64,000 bases of DNA, taken from contig OX337228.1 of assembly GCA_946965045.2 (NCBI GenBank), positions 6,262,001 through 6,326,000 of the forward strand, read 5' to 3'. Below the pieces are notes generated by a model, which worked only from the letters and a program-made list of their open reading frames with translations, had not been told where the DNA came from and searched no databases. Source of the DNA: Epithemia pelagica. Taxonomy: Eukaryota > Bacillariophyta > Bacillariophyceae > Surirellales > Surirellaceae. The position numbers and the translations under genes are program-made. Shown in pieces: positions 43,611-53,279 of this stretch (its first letter is position 1; the number at the start of each line of letters is the position of its first letter).

Positions 43611-44212
43611 GATGGAAGAATGAAACTTGATCTATTTCTCTGTGGTGTGTATTCGACAAGAGATGAGATGTTCTCTGTGTAAATTTTCTCGTAAAAAGTG
43701 GCTTGGTGTTGGATTTGTGGCGGGGGGATTTCACAGAACGCTAGCTCTCTGGGTGTGATCCTTTTCTCGCTCGTCCGTCCGCTTCACGGGTGACGAGCTT
43801 CAGATTTCGCATGTCTGATCCGCCGATGGGGCAATATAATTCGGACCTGGTTGAATACGAGGGGAGATGTACTGCCAGTCCTTTTTTACTAGGCCTCTTG
43901 TCCGACGGCCGGCGATACGGGGGAAATTTGGGGGAAAGTCAGCATCTTCCCAAGTTGAGTTCGTGACCGACGATACAAAGCTTTGAAGTGGTCCCAGATG
44001 GGTCAACTGTTGACTCTTGTAGAGCAAAATCGGAAAGACATGGTGAGTGGTGAGTTGGTTTTCCAGTAATAACACAACTCATCACAATCCGTCGAACGAT
44101 TGTGGAAAGAAGTGAACCATTGCCTTTGGGTCAAGTGTTGGCGTTTGTCCAAGAGAATCCGTTCATTCGATTTCTCTCTGTGTGAGCCACCGTGAACGAG
44201 ACGCCAAAGGAA
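43611..44212. other. Upstream region of the galactosyltransferase-like gene and of a small basic-protein gene
   Basis: 602 bp between two divergent starts, with no supported gene. Minus-strand open frames at 43800-44281 run opposite to the small gene and show no domain. Confidence 0.4.
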
Positions 44213-44587
44213 ATGCGGTTTACCACCACCGAACAATCCGTCAAGGCCGAAAGTTGGATCGACTTTCACAGCCGACATCACTCGGAAGAATTTCGGTATT
44301 CCTCTCGCAATGAGCGTAACTTGGGAAGCCTTCTCAGTGTGAATCCACCACTTTACTCCGAACCATGCTCTCAGTCATGGCTAACGTCGCTCTTGGATAG
44401 CTTATACTACGATGAGAGCCGTGTTTGCCCTGGTGACGAGTCGTCTGAGTGCCTCGCCGAACGAGAGCCCTCCAGCACCGACAGGAGGAGTTCTGGAACA
44501 AGACGGCAGTCCATGTTCTCCACGAAAGGATCTTCTCGTAAACTTCGACGCAAGAACAGTTTGAAGAAAAGACCACCTTCACCGTAA
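44213..44587 (+). CDS. Small basic protein of unknown function
   Basis: 124 residues from the first in-frame ATG at 44213. No family is recognised. The first half has scattered aromatic residues (SWIDFHSRHHSEEF, SWLTSLLDSLYYDES). The C-terminal 35 residues are strongly basic and Ser-rich (RRSSGTRRQSM, SRKLRRKNSLKKR) and contain several R-x-x-S sites that basophilic kinases could use. No signal peptide or membrane segment is seen. Position 44213 is preceded by an in-frame GTG but no ATG, so a missing upstream exon cannot be excluded. Confidence 0.5.
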   Translation: MRFTTTEQSVKAESWIDFHSRHHSEEFRYSSRNERNLGSLLSVNPPLYSEPCSQSWLTSLLDSLYYDESRVCPGDESSECLAEREPSSTDRRSSGTRRQSMFSTKGSSRKLRRKNSLKKRPPSP

Positions 44588-44774
44588 TGCCTTACGCTTC
44601 CGTCTCTGCGACTGTGCTATCTCTTCTTTCCCTGGAAAGCTTGACTGTTGCATGCCAGTACGATAAAAAAAAATGAACCATCTGTATATTTCACGGAGAA
44701 TACGAAAATGCTGTAGAATTGATACATCGTAAGCTATATATTCATGTGCTACCTTCCCCATTTATAATAGCTTT

Positions 44775-46362
44775 TTACTTGGATGTGGATGGATCGGCTG
44801 CATTCGCCACTTCCTCTATTATGGGAAGAGCATTGAGGCACCAATTTTCATGCCATCTCAGTCGATTCTCCAACTTTTGGGAGTACTCGTGGAGTTTGCC
44901 AAACGAGTGACACGGCATGGGTTGATCGTGCTGAAGCGGCCGGAGTAACTCAAACAGTTGATCCGCGAGTTGTGCACTCGTGGTAAACACATGACCATTC
45001 ACGTCCTCTTGCACCAGTTCGGACAAACAGGCAAAGTCCATGGCACAAACTGGTACTTGACATCCAAACAAGTCCAGGACTTTCATGGGTAGGTCTAATC
45101 CTGAAGTGGATGTGTGCAAGGAAACACCGACATCGGCACAGGCCAAAAATGTTGGATAATCTCGAGGTTCCAACCAAATGGTGGAAACCGCAAGATGATG
45201 CAGCGTAAGCTTGGAAATTTGGACCTCATAGTCTGCTTTTTCAGGGCCTTTTCCCGTCACAACTACCACGGCACGTAGGTTGATGCCTTCACTTTCGATT
45301 TTCGCGTCCAACAACAACAAGGCCGCAAGAAGTATACCAAAATCCTCATCGGGCGTCCAGGAAGTTGAACTTGTAATCAGTGCTGGCCGACCTAGTCTCG
45401 GACTGTACCTACCGTTCTCGTAGACTGTTAGCAGGGTCTGATTGCTTTGAATGCCGTATTTGGGCCATGATTTGGGGCATGCTTTTTCAAGTTGAGGGTG
45501 GATCTTTTGGAGGAGTGCATGTTGCTCTGCCAGACTCCGAGGTTGGAACATGTGAGGAGGGCAATCTGGAAGAACCCGAACCTTTTCAGCGGCAAGTTTG
45601 AGATCGGAATCGAGAAAGCTTTTCATGGCATTTGTGACAGTCAAATGCGCATCTGCTCGAGGAGCAACGAGTTTTTCATAAACCTGTGCAATCTTTCGCG
45701 TTGGCCCACCGGCAAGCATGGAGTACCCCCTATCGACAGCATCATAAGTCTCTAAGAATGAAGCAAACAAGGCATGGACCACCATGTCGTCGTCTTACTT
45801 ACAGATTGTGCCAATCAATGACGAGGCCTGGTCCTTTTCGTTTACGAAATACAAATAGCCCAATTACCCAGCAATAGACTCTTGCAACGAGAAGAAGCGG
45901 GAGCGCGGGTGGATTTTGTACCAACACACAATGTGGGGCTTTGAGCCTCCTATATGGAATCCGTGCCACCAACACCCAAATCAACCATACTGCCAAGCTG
46001 ACGATTCTCCATACAAAATAGACGAATCGAATCTTTTGAAGAAAGCTCGGCGAGGGTACGGAAAATCGAACGACATTCAGGATGCCAGTCGGCGTGTCCT
46101 CCGTTTGCTCTTCCGAATCGTTCAATGATGGGTCGTCCTTGGTGAGCTTGGCCGTCTCGGTTTCAGGCTCTTGGTGGTGGTTGCCCAGATAGGACACCAA
46201 ATCGGGGATCAGGTCCTCGCCTGTATATCCAACCAAGGAAACAATATGACCACACTGCAGCAACGATAGCGCGTGATACTGCATTCGAGGCGATCGGCCA
46301 AGATCACCGAGAACGATTACCACCACATGGAGTTGCCGATGGTCCGACTTTAGGATTGCCAT
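44775..46362 (-). CDS. ALG1: Chitobiosyldiphosphodolichol beta-mannosyltransferase ALG1
   Basis: Exons 46362-45803 and 45729-44775 are joined over a 73-bp intron (phase 2) to give 504 residues. ALG1 adds the first mannose to the dolichol-linked chitobiose on the cytosolic face of the ER in N-glycan assembly. The N-terminal GT-B half has VVVIVLGDLGRSPRMQYHA, a membrane segment (VYFVWRIVSLAVWLIWVL) and VIDWHN. The splice gives WHNLGYSMLAGG, the family signature, and settles the acceptor among several AGs. The second half has AHLTVTNAMKSFL, WTPDEDFGILLAAL, VVTGKGPEK and the nucleotide-sugar motif DVGVSLHTSTSGLDLPMKVLDLFGC. Complete and apparently functional. Confidence 0.95.
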
Positions 46363-46417
46363 TGTCAATAATTGTGAGAGTCAAGAGTGGGTGGATCGTG
46401 TCATCGCCGATTGAACA

Positions 46418-46840
46418 ATGTCTTGCCGTCGTCCGTTGATCCTTCCGAATTCCGAATCTCCAGCCCTGTTGGAGCGCTTTTACGATGTCCAAAAGGGTTG
46501 TATTCGGCTGGATGGACGAGATGTACGGGACCTGAATTTGAAAACACTCCATCGTCAAATTGGCCTAGTCCAACAGGAACCCACCTTGTTTGGCTTGTCG
46601 GTCCGAGACAATATCACTCATGGTGTACATCTCCACGCCGTGGCAGCTCCCACGGACGACCAAATTTGGGAGGCTTGTCGCAAAGCGAATGCGGCAGACT
46701 TTATCGCCAACTTTCCTCAAGGACTGGACGAATTGATTGGCGAACGGGGAACCAAACTGAGTGGAGGTCAGAAACAGCGGATTGCCATTGCCCGCGCCAT
46801 TCTCTTGAATCCAGCCGTTTTGTTATTGGACGACGGTATC
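46418..46840 (+). pseudogene. Fragment of an ABC-transporter nucleotide-binding domain (ABCB type)
   Basis: Homology to ABCB-type domains begins abruptly at ALLERFYDVQKG, just after where Walker A should be, and runs through the Q-loop region IGLVQQEPTLFG, the signature LSGGQKQRIAIARAIL and the first half of Walker B (VLLLDD). It breaks at about 46833, where LDEATSALD is expected. Walker A, the membrane domain, the D-loop and the H-loop are absent, so it cannot hydrolyse ATP. The frame stays open to 46945 into unrelated sequence. It lies head-to-head with ALG1, whose ATG is only 55 bp away, so it may affect or overlap that promoter. Confidence 0.85.
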
Positions 46841-46942
46841 GTTTCCTCTTCTTGCAGACTTCGTTCCATCGTCCTCTGGGACCATTGGACTATAGCTATA
46901 GCCATCCAATGCCTTGTCGGGTCCACTGGTGGTGGTGGTGAT

Positions 46943-47191
46943 TAAAAATTGGCTCCCCACGGTATTTTGGAGACCATTGAGTTCCACAGCCACCACACGT
47001 CCCGTTTCGCGACATTCTGCTTCGGTCAATCGACGACCCGAAGACGATGCTAAAAACCTCTTTTCGTTATTTTGCAACAATGATTCGTTACGAGACACTG
47101 TAATGACGAATCCTTCTTGTTTGTGGTCATGGCGGTCAACAAACCATCTAAAAGCTTGTCGCTCCATCTCCCGTGCCTGTGGGATGACAAC
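46943..47191. repeat. Dispersed repeat, copy 1 (249 bp)
   Basis: Nearly identical to 53001-53243 in the same orientation, with scattered substitutions and a few small indels. Both copies start at a short A-run followed by ATTGRCTCCCCACGG and end at GTGGGATGACAAC. Read on the minus strand, copy 1 is open through the whole unit within a frame spanning 46823-47287 (IPQAREMERQAFRWF, GFVITVSRNESLL, TGRVVAVELNGLQNTVGSQF). Copy 2 has a 2-bp deletion that stops this frame. No terminal inverted repeats or target duplications were recognised. Confidence 0.85.
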
Positions 47192-47222
47192 CAACCGACT
47201 TGGATGGACAAAGTGCGGCCCA

Positions 47223-47850
47223 CGGGAGGAAAATTTACCTCCTTCGACGACCAAGGAATCGATTGACTTGGATGTGCACCAATACAAGCATCCAATCTAA
47301 CGAAGGGTGAATCAACGCCTCCAGAATCCCTGGACGTTACAGAGCAAGAATCACAACGAGCGGAGGACGACGCAACACCTGCTGCAACGACACTAGAATC
47401 GACCACTGTGAAAGCTCCAAACGAGGAATTACAGAGAACCGAGGACGATGCGCCGCCTCCGTCGACGACGATAGAATTATCTGACACAACTGCAGAAAGC
47501 AAGGAATTGCACAGAATAGGGGACGACGATGCAACTCCTCTCCCGTCCACGACAATGGAATCTTCTCACTTGGATACCGAGAACGCGCAACCTCCCCCCA
47601 CTGTTGACGGTATAACACCACCATCAACAGCAATAGCATCTACCGACTTGGATGTGCAGCAGGAGGAATCAAAACGGATAGAGAATCATTCAACACCTCC
47701 ACTGACTGCAATAGAATCTTCCAACTTGCATACACAACAGGATGAATCGCAACCAACAGAGGATTAAACAACACCCCTATCGACAGCAACAGAATCTACT
47801 GGTTTGGATCTGCAAAAGGAGGAATCCCCGATTGACGAAAATGACGCACC
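47223..47850 (+). pseudogene. Degenerate Thr/Pro/Glu-rich repeat-coding region
   Basis: On the plus strand an imperfect motif of roughly 22-30 residues, of the form PPSTTxESxxLDxQxEESxRxED, occurs about seven times, but in more than one frame: PPSTTKESIDLDV near 47250, then a shift, then an open run to a TAA at 47765, then LSTATESTGLDLQKEES beyond it. This suggests a repeat-rich coding region disrupted by indels and a stop. It begins right after dispersed repeat copy 1. No function can be assigned. Confidence 0.5.
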
Positions 47851-47946
47851 GCCCATCGCAACTGCATTAGACGAACTAGGATCATCCTCACTCCAGAGCC
47901 CTCCAAAAGCCAAGAGTGTCCCATCGTCTTTACCTTTTGCTCGCTC

Positions 47947-48408
47947 ATGGATCCCACTACTAGTTCGACAATGGACTGTATCGACTTTTTACAGCAACAT
48001 CAATCGACGTTGGAAACACAATTATGGTCAGTACTGATGGGTCATGACGCCTCCTCATTATCCTCGTCGTCCACTGGAACTTGTCACATGTCGTGGTGGA
48101 CCGCAATGGATTCCAAAGATGCAGTGGCACAGGACAATGGTACCGACCACACTGTCACAGAGAGGACAACGACAACGACCACAACAAGAAGTAGGGGAAC
48201 GCACACAAAGGATGCTGCTGCCGTGGTTCACCTTTGTATTGAACTGACCAGCCCTGTTCCTAATCGTCCGTTCCATCAACGTGATGGTTATCAAGTCCAG
48301 TGCTATCCCATTTCCTTCAGTATCCCAAACAATAAGCGAACCATAACCCTTTTCATCGATTGGAGCAAGAATCTTTGGTTGAAGAGGGGCCCTGTTTTGT
48401 TTACTTAA
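47947..48408 (+). pseudogene. Open segment of a broken gene of unknown family, probably 5' part of the PDZ-like gene
   Basis: 153 codons from an ATG at 47947, with protein-like sequence (CIDFLQQHQSTLETQLWSVL, VVHLCIELTSPVPNRPFHQ, YPISFSIPNNKRTITLFIDW). Near 48380 the coding character seems to move to another frame (EEGPCFVYLKGKNLRFGSPPPVPP), which stops at 48582. I recognise no domain. It leads towards the PDZ-like fragment on the same strand and could be its upstream part after frame loss. Confidence 0.4.
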
Positions 48409-48580
48409 AGGGGAAGAATTTGCGGTTTGGATCGCCTCCTCCAGTTCCACCGTCAGGACTCCATCAAACATCCTCCAAGTTGTCTCAACAACGGCTCAGA
48501 AGAGTAGAAGAAACCAAGATGAGTGACTACGACGACGGCTTCCATGGCGATGACGACGACCAAGATCCTCCTCCATTCAT

Positions 48581-49379
48581 GTGATTGGTCACGAACATCC
48601 CTTGTTGCCACCGCTCTTACCATCCACGACGGTGGCTGCGGCTCGTACCAAGACTGTCCAACGAAGCAAGAGCAAGTCCTCGTCGTGGGTGTTGTCCTCG
48701 TCGTACTCCTCCACTGCATCCACCTGTTCGATGGATTCCGCCTCGATTGGCGAACGTGTCTCGCAACGCAAACGACGCTCCAGTTTTTCGACAGAAAGCA
48801 ACCACAACAACAACCAGGAAGACGACGAATCGCCCCTCCATCACTTTCATGGCTTGTGCGAGGACTATCACCGTGTCTTGGACAAGACGGCGGTGGAATA
48901 TTACGATGTCATAATTCCCAATGTCCTCCATCAAGCCCAATTGTATGTTCGGCATACCACCTTTCCACCGCCTCCCTGTCGACAACGCAGCAGCAGTACT
49001 GCCTTTGGACGGTCCCAGGAACCCCCTCTCTTATTGGCCGAACCACACGAGGACGCACAACGGAAGCAGCCGAATTTTTGCCTACACCACCTTTTGCGAA
49101 GCGCCGGGTCAGATCAATCCCAGTCAAGCTTGTCGCGTCTTTCGCAACCCTGGCGACATTGTCGTGGCCGTCAATGGCATTGCCACTGCGGACAAGTCTT
49201 TTGACGAAACGTGCCACTTGATCCAAGAACAATCGTACATGTTTTTGCGCATGGTTGATCTACAATGGTACCGGCAACGACGCCACCAACAACAAGCCCT
49301 ACGAGCCCAAGAACAACAAACCAAAAAGGCCCGTGGTAGAAGGAACCTGCACGAAGAGCAGGAGGATTCCTGGTGGTAG
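48581..49379 (+). pseudogene. Broken gene with C-terminal PDZ-like domain
   Basis: Two overlapping frames carry coding character. The first (48581 to about 49000) has a Ser-rich region and DYHRVLDKTAVEYYDVIIPNVLHQAQ. The second (about 49040-49379) has FAYTTFCEAPGQINPSQACRVF followed by NPGDIVVAVNGIATADKSFDET and LIQEQSYMFLRMVD, the pattern of the central and last strands and helix of a PDZ domain, then a Gln/Arg-rich tail. A frame change between them, with no convincing intron, suggests a pseudogene or an assembly indel. PDZ domains bind C-terminal peptides. Confidence 0.55.
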
Positions 49380-49581
49380 GCCCCCATGAAGGACTATCAG
49401 CAAAAGCCCACCAAGAACAAGCAGCAGCAGGAGGCTGACAAAATTGTCGTTATGCGGTGGATTCGAGCATCGATTCCATGGTCACGAAGCGAAGCGTGCC
49501 CGAATGGAGAAAAACACAGAACAACGTATGCCCAATCAGTAACGTGCAGGAGGCTTGGCCAAGGGCACCACTTCTCGCTCT

Positions 49582-49899
49582 ATGAAATCAAATATCCAAT
49601 CGAGAAAGGCTGGTAAGGCCGGTGGAAACATGGATCGTGACAATGTTTCGAGCGTCAACATACCTGGCGTCCCGGTAGACTTGCAGGCGACCAAAAAGAG
49701 TGGACCGATATCATCCATGAAGCGTGGCAAGGATTCCACTGTTTCTGCTCTCTTGGCCACTCCACGATCAACAGCATCCATGGGGCGATTTGACAAAATG
49801 AGAGAGGATGAACCAGAGCGCAAAAAGATGTTAAGAAAACAAAATACGAGAGTGCAACTGGAAAGAAGCTTTCGCAGAATGAACGAGAACGAAGTATGA
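49582..49899 (+). CDS. Possible small basic protein
   Basis: 105 codons from the ATG at 49582; the frame opens earlier. The sequence is Lys/Arg/Ser-rich (SMKRGKDSTVSALLATPRSTAS, EPERKKMLRKQNTRVQLERSFRRM) and protein-like but unrecognised. It follows the PDZ-like fragment on the same strand and may belong to the same decayed block. Confidence 0.35.
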   Translation: MKSNIQSRKAGKAGGNMDRDNVSSVNIPGVPVDLQATKKSGPISSMKRGKDSTVSALLATPRSTASMGRFDKMREDEPERKKMLRKQNTRVQLERSFRRMNENEV

Positions 49900-50298
49900 A
49901 GGTGCTAAAGAGCGTAGTTGAGGGTGGTGGTGTTGAAAAAGGGAGAAAGATAAGAAAGGGACAGTATGCCAAGGGAGAAACGGCTCTCGACTACGAATAT
50001 GATGATGGACTTGGACCATCAAGTTTCCGGAAAAAAAGGGTCGCGCTGGTGTAGGGAAGGCAAGAAAGCTCACAAAGAAGCACATGAAGTAGCTTCAGCC
50101 ACTTCAACAGCAATTACCATTCATCCTCTCTGATTGTCAACTACTCCTAGGAATCGCTAGTCAGCAATGTTGTCGTGCATGTTCAAATGTTCCACTTGCT
50201 ATTGTTACCACTACATGTTATATAGAAACATTTTAGCCGAAAAGCTAATCCCCTTGTTATTGATCAACCCAACACTTAAATACAGCAGGTAGGGAAGC
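49900..50298. other. Intergenic stretch inside the decayed block, nothing recognised
   Basis: About 400 bp without a supported gene, AT-richer towards 50200, leading into the nested repeats. Confidence 0.4.
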
Positions 50299-50640
50299 GG
50301 AGGAATCAATGGATTCTCCAGGGGCAACTATGGCACTCTTCCCCAATGGCACAGAGACCGAAGTCTCCATGCCATACCTGATGACACAAGGACAAAGTCC
50401 TCGTGCCACCAGGGTTTTGTGATAACACAGAGACCGAAGTCTCCATGCCATACCTGGTGACACAAGGACAAAGTCCTCGTGCCACCAGGGTTTTGTGAAA
50501 ATTAGGAAGCCCGGAGGAATCAATGGATTCTCCAGGGGCAACTATGGCACTCTTCCAAGATGGCACAGAGACCGAAGTCTCCATGCCATACCTGGTGACA
50601 CAAGGACAAAGTCCTCGTGCCACCAGGGTTTTGTGATAAC
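50299..50640. repeat. Nested direct repeats (about 75-bp unit three times)
   Basis: A unit beginning CACAGAGACCGAAGTCTCC and ending GGGTTTTGTGA occurs at 50350-50422, 50426-50498 and 50564-50636, almost identical. A second unit, GGAGGAATCAATGGATTCTCC onwards, occurs at 50299-50345 and 50513-50557 and precedes copies 1 and 3. So a compound unit of about 214 bp has been duplicated with one internal duplication. The central part contains the inverted pair GAGACCGAAGTCTC. Confidence 0.9.
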
Positions 50641-50776
50641 ACCGACAACCAACACACCGACAACCAACACACCAACACACCAACACACCAACACACCAAC
50701 ACACCAACAAACCAACAAACCAACAAACCAACAAACCAACAAACCAACAAACCAACAAACCAACAAACCAACAAGG
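50641..50776. repeat. Period-8 microsatellite (ACCAACAC / ACCAACAA)
   Basis: After two longer units, ACCAACAC is repeated about six times and then changes to ACCAACAA, repeated about nine times, up to 50776. Because 8 is not a multiple of 3, all three frames stay open on both strands here, which explains the long Thr/Pro/Gln/Asn and Leu/Val/Cys/Trp/Gly frames. They are not genes. Confidence 0.95.
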
Positions 50777-50952
50777 ACATATCCGACAGGGACTCTAGCT
50801 AGACTCAGCTGATGTAGGAGTAGGAGTAGAATTTTGCAATCGCTAGAAACAGAAGAAGGGGTAGAGTGAGAGTATGGAAAGATTCATAACCGACACGAAC
50901 GTGCGCACGTACCACTGGCAACCGACAACCGACATGTTATTTTTCTGTTTTT

Positions 50953-51768
50953 CTATTTTTTACCCGTACCCGCTGACAAAAGACGAGCGGATCGTCGAAC
51001 GTGCACCATTCCGTGTGCCTTTTTGGAGTAGGCAACAGTAAGGATTCTGCCCAAACGTGGGGTGTTCTCGAGGCCGGCGGAACTCTCGATCACGCTTTGG
51101 GGGGCATTCTCATCCATCTGAGGCGAGGTATCTTTTTCAGTGGGGGTGGGGGCGGGGGAAAGAGGGGTGGAATTTCGAGGGGGTGAGACGTGCCCCAGAG
51201 TGTTCTCGTCGTCGTTGTCGGGGATGAGCGCGGGTTCAGGCTCAGGACGGTCGACTGGAACTAGAGGGGTCTCCTCGTCGTCCTCGAGATCCTCTGCGAG
51301 TGCGAGAGGAGGGAAGTCCAAGTCAGCGTCGAACTCGCAAGGCAGAACAGCAACAGTGTCGACGTCGACCTCCTCCTCGCGATCGCAAAACTCCTCGTGA
51401 CGACGAGTCTCGCGTTGCTTCGCAGCAAGCTTTGCTTCGGCAACAGCAAGCTGTTGTTGAAGCTGAGTCTTTTCGCGTTGAAGCTTTCGCGCAGACCGCA
51501 CTTTCCTCACTCGAAGCGCCGCATTCTCGCGACGAAGCTTCTTGTAGGCTCCATCCTTCGCTGCAATTTCTTTTTGTTGCTTACGGATTGTTGCTCGGCG
51601 TTTCTTGTCAAGCTGTTCCGACCCAATCACCGACTCATGCAAGACGTAAGCGAAGCCGAAAAGCACCATTATCACCACAAAAGGAGCACAGAACTCAGCC
51701 CATTTCATCAGCTCCAAATGGAGCATGAGTAAGTTCGACAATATTTCGTAGATATCACACATCATCAT
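50953..51768 (-). CDS. Coiled-coil protein with N-terminal membrane segment
   Basis: 271 residues from ATG 51768; no ATG lies further upstream in the open frame. A hydrophobic segment at about 25-45 (FCAPFVVIMVLFGFAYVL) is followed by a charged coiled coil at about 50-125 (KKRRATIRKQQKEIAAKDGAYKKL, LQREKTQLQQQLAVAEAKLAAKQ). Acidic and Pro/Glu-rich sequence fills 130-240, and the end is basic (VHVRRSARLLSAGTGKK). No family is recognised. It is the one apparently intact gene within the 46.4-55.3 kb block, so it may be recently arrived or still maintained. The ATG overlaps that of a plus-strand frame within a CATG. Confidence 0.6.
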   Translation of the reverse strand: MMMCDIYEILSNLLMLHLELMKWAEFCAPFVVIMVLFGFAYVLHESVIGSEQLDKKRRATIRKQQKEIAAKDGAYKKLRRENAALRVRKVRSARKLQREKTQLQQQLAVAEAKLAAKQRETRRHEEFCDREEEVDVDTVAVLPCEFDADLDFPPLALAEDLEDDEETPLVPVDRPEPEPALIPDNDDENTLGHVSPPRNSTPLSPAPTPTEKDTSPQMDENAPQSVIESSAGLENTPRLGRILTVAYSKKAHGMVHVRRSARLLSAGTGKK

Positions 51769-51946
51769 GGTCAATCGTATTTCGTTCGTATTTTGTTTTT
51801 GTGCGTGTTGGATTGTTGCGTGTTGTTGTTGTTGGCGTTTCGTGTTGATTGGCGATCGGACCCTGGAGGTGCGAGGCAGCGGGGCCGGTTTAGAGCAGCA
51901 CAGCAATCAACCGTCCGGGCAATGTTGCAGGTACCTCTGCGGCGCA

Positions 51947-52384
51947 ATGGTCGGCAGCACTCAAGCGGTCGAAGAGGACACGGCCAACCAAGACGACGAC
52001 GACAAGAACAAGAGCAAGTCGATGACGACGACGACACAACAACAACAAAACGAAGAAGAAGACTATGACAACGAGGATGAAGAACACGAACCCTACTTTA
52101 ATACCAACGAAAAGCCGTTGCTGCGACGATTGCCCAAACGATTGCGCCACAAAATGTTGCCCTTTTTCGATCCAGAGTTCAAATCTGGATCGCCCTTCTT
52201 GTTTGCATTTTCCGTCGTGTTGGAGGCAGGAGCGGCAGTCTCGTGTTTGGTGTTCAAGGATGGCTTGCCATTTCTCGTGGGTGTTGCCTCTGGGCTCCAG
52301 TCATCATCGACAACACTCTCCTTGAAGGATTGGCAGAGCCTCTTGGATATTGATGCGGAACCCATGTCGTGTGTTTTAATTTGA
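51947..52384 (+). CDS. Possible protein ending in a CaaX-like motif
   Basis: The frame is open from an ATG at 51767; an ATG at 51947 gives 145 residues and avoids overlap with the coiled-coil gene on the other strand. Content: an acidic Gln/Glu/Asp-rich part, LLRRLPKRLRHKMLPFFDPEF, a mildly hydrophobic part, and a C-terminus CVLI, which fits a prenylation box. No family is recognised. A minus-strand frame over the same region is equally open, so the coding strand is not certain. Confidence 0.35.
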   Translation: MVGSTQAVEEDTANQDDDDKNKSKSMTTTTQQQQNEEEDYDNEDEEHEPYFNTNEKPLLRRLPKRLRHKMLPFFDPEFKSGSPFLFAFSVVLEAGAAVSCLVFKDGLPFLVGVASGLQSSSTTLSLKDWQSLLDIDAEPMSCVLI

Positions 52385-53000
52385 AAGGGTCCAGTCCATC
52401 CCAGCAACACCCGCCAGAACAACCACGACGATGACCACAACAAGAACGACGCATCCTTGGAACGGCAACGACTCGAATGCAAAAAATAATGACATTGTCG
52501 CAATGGTTAGTTCTGTTTCAATTGCTTATTGCTCTTCTATGGAGTTCGAACAGTCCATTCTTCGTACAGGACCACGACAAGAGAGCAACAACAACAACTA
52601 CAACAAGGGGAGGGGAGATACACACATGTGCGCAAGTCGTCGCAAGAGGACATACAGTTGTGGAATTGGCCTTTTCGTGTTTCTCTCATTCCTGAAACTC
52701 TCATTGTTGTACTCGTACCACAAACAACAACACAAGCACAAGAACCACAAACACCATGTTTTCGGCCAATGAAAATTTGCAATTGCGGCAACACAAGCGC
52801 CACATTGTCAACAAGGTAGAATCGTGCATGCCAATCGAGATTGTCGAGGAAGGGTTGGTCAATGGCATGGTGATGCAAGTCACGTGTCGTTTCTTGCTGT
52901 GTTTCTTTCAGTGCGCCCAATTCTTGGTTCCGCATGTTATTCTCCACAGGTTCTTATGATTGTGCCTCACACATATGGATGGACGTATGTTCTCATTTTG

Positions 53001-53243
53001 AAAATTGACTCCCCACGGTATTTTGGAGACCATAGAGTTCCACAGTCACCACACGTCCCGTTTCGCGACATTCTGCTTCGGTCAATCGACCACCCGAAGA
53101 CGATGCCAAAAACCTGTTTGTTATTTTGCAACAATTATTCGTTACGAGACACTGATGACGAATCCTTCTTGTTTGTGGTCACGGCGGTCAAAAAACCATC
53201 TAATAGCTTGTCCCTCCATCTCCCGTGCCTGTGGGATGACAAC
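53001..53243. repeat. Dispersed repeat, copy 2 (243 bp)
   Basis: Same orientation as copy 1 at 46943-47191. Compared with it there is a 2-bp deletion near 53151 (CACTGATGACG versus CACTGTAATGACG) and several substitutions. Flanking sequences of the two copies differ on both sides, so the unit ends are well defined. Confidence 0.85.
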
Positions 53244-53279
53244 GACCAGAATTCTCCCAAGAACCAAATGGTGGAAACC

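Noticed and set aside
50306-50802. Long frames rich in Thr/Pro/Asn/Gln (plus) and Leu/Val/Cys/Trp (minus)
   Set aside because: They are produced by the period-8 microsatellite and the direct repeats, which keep all frames open.
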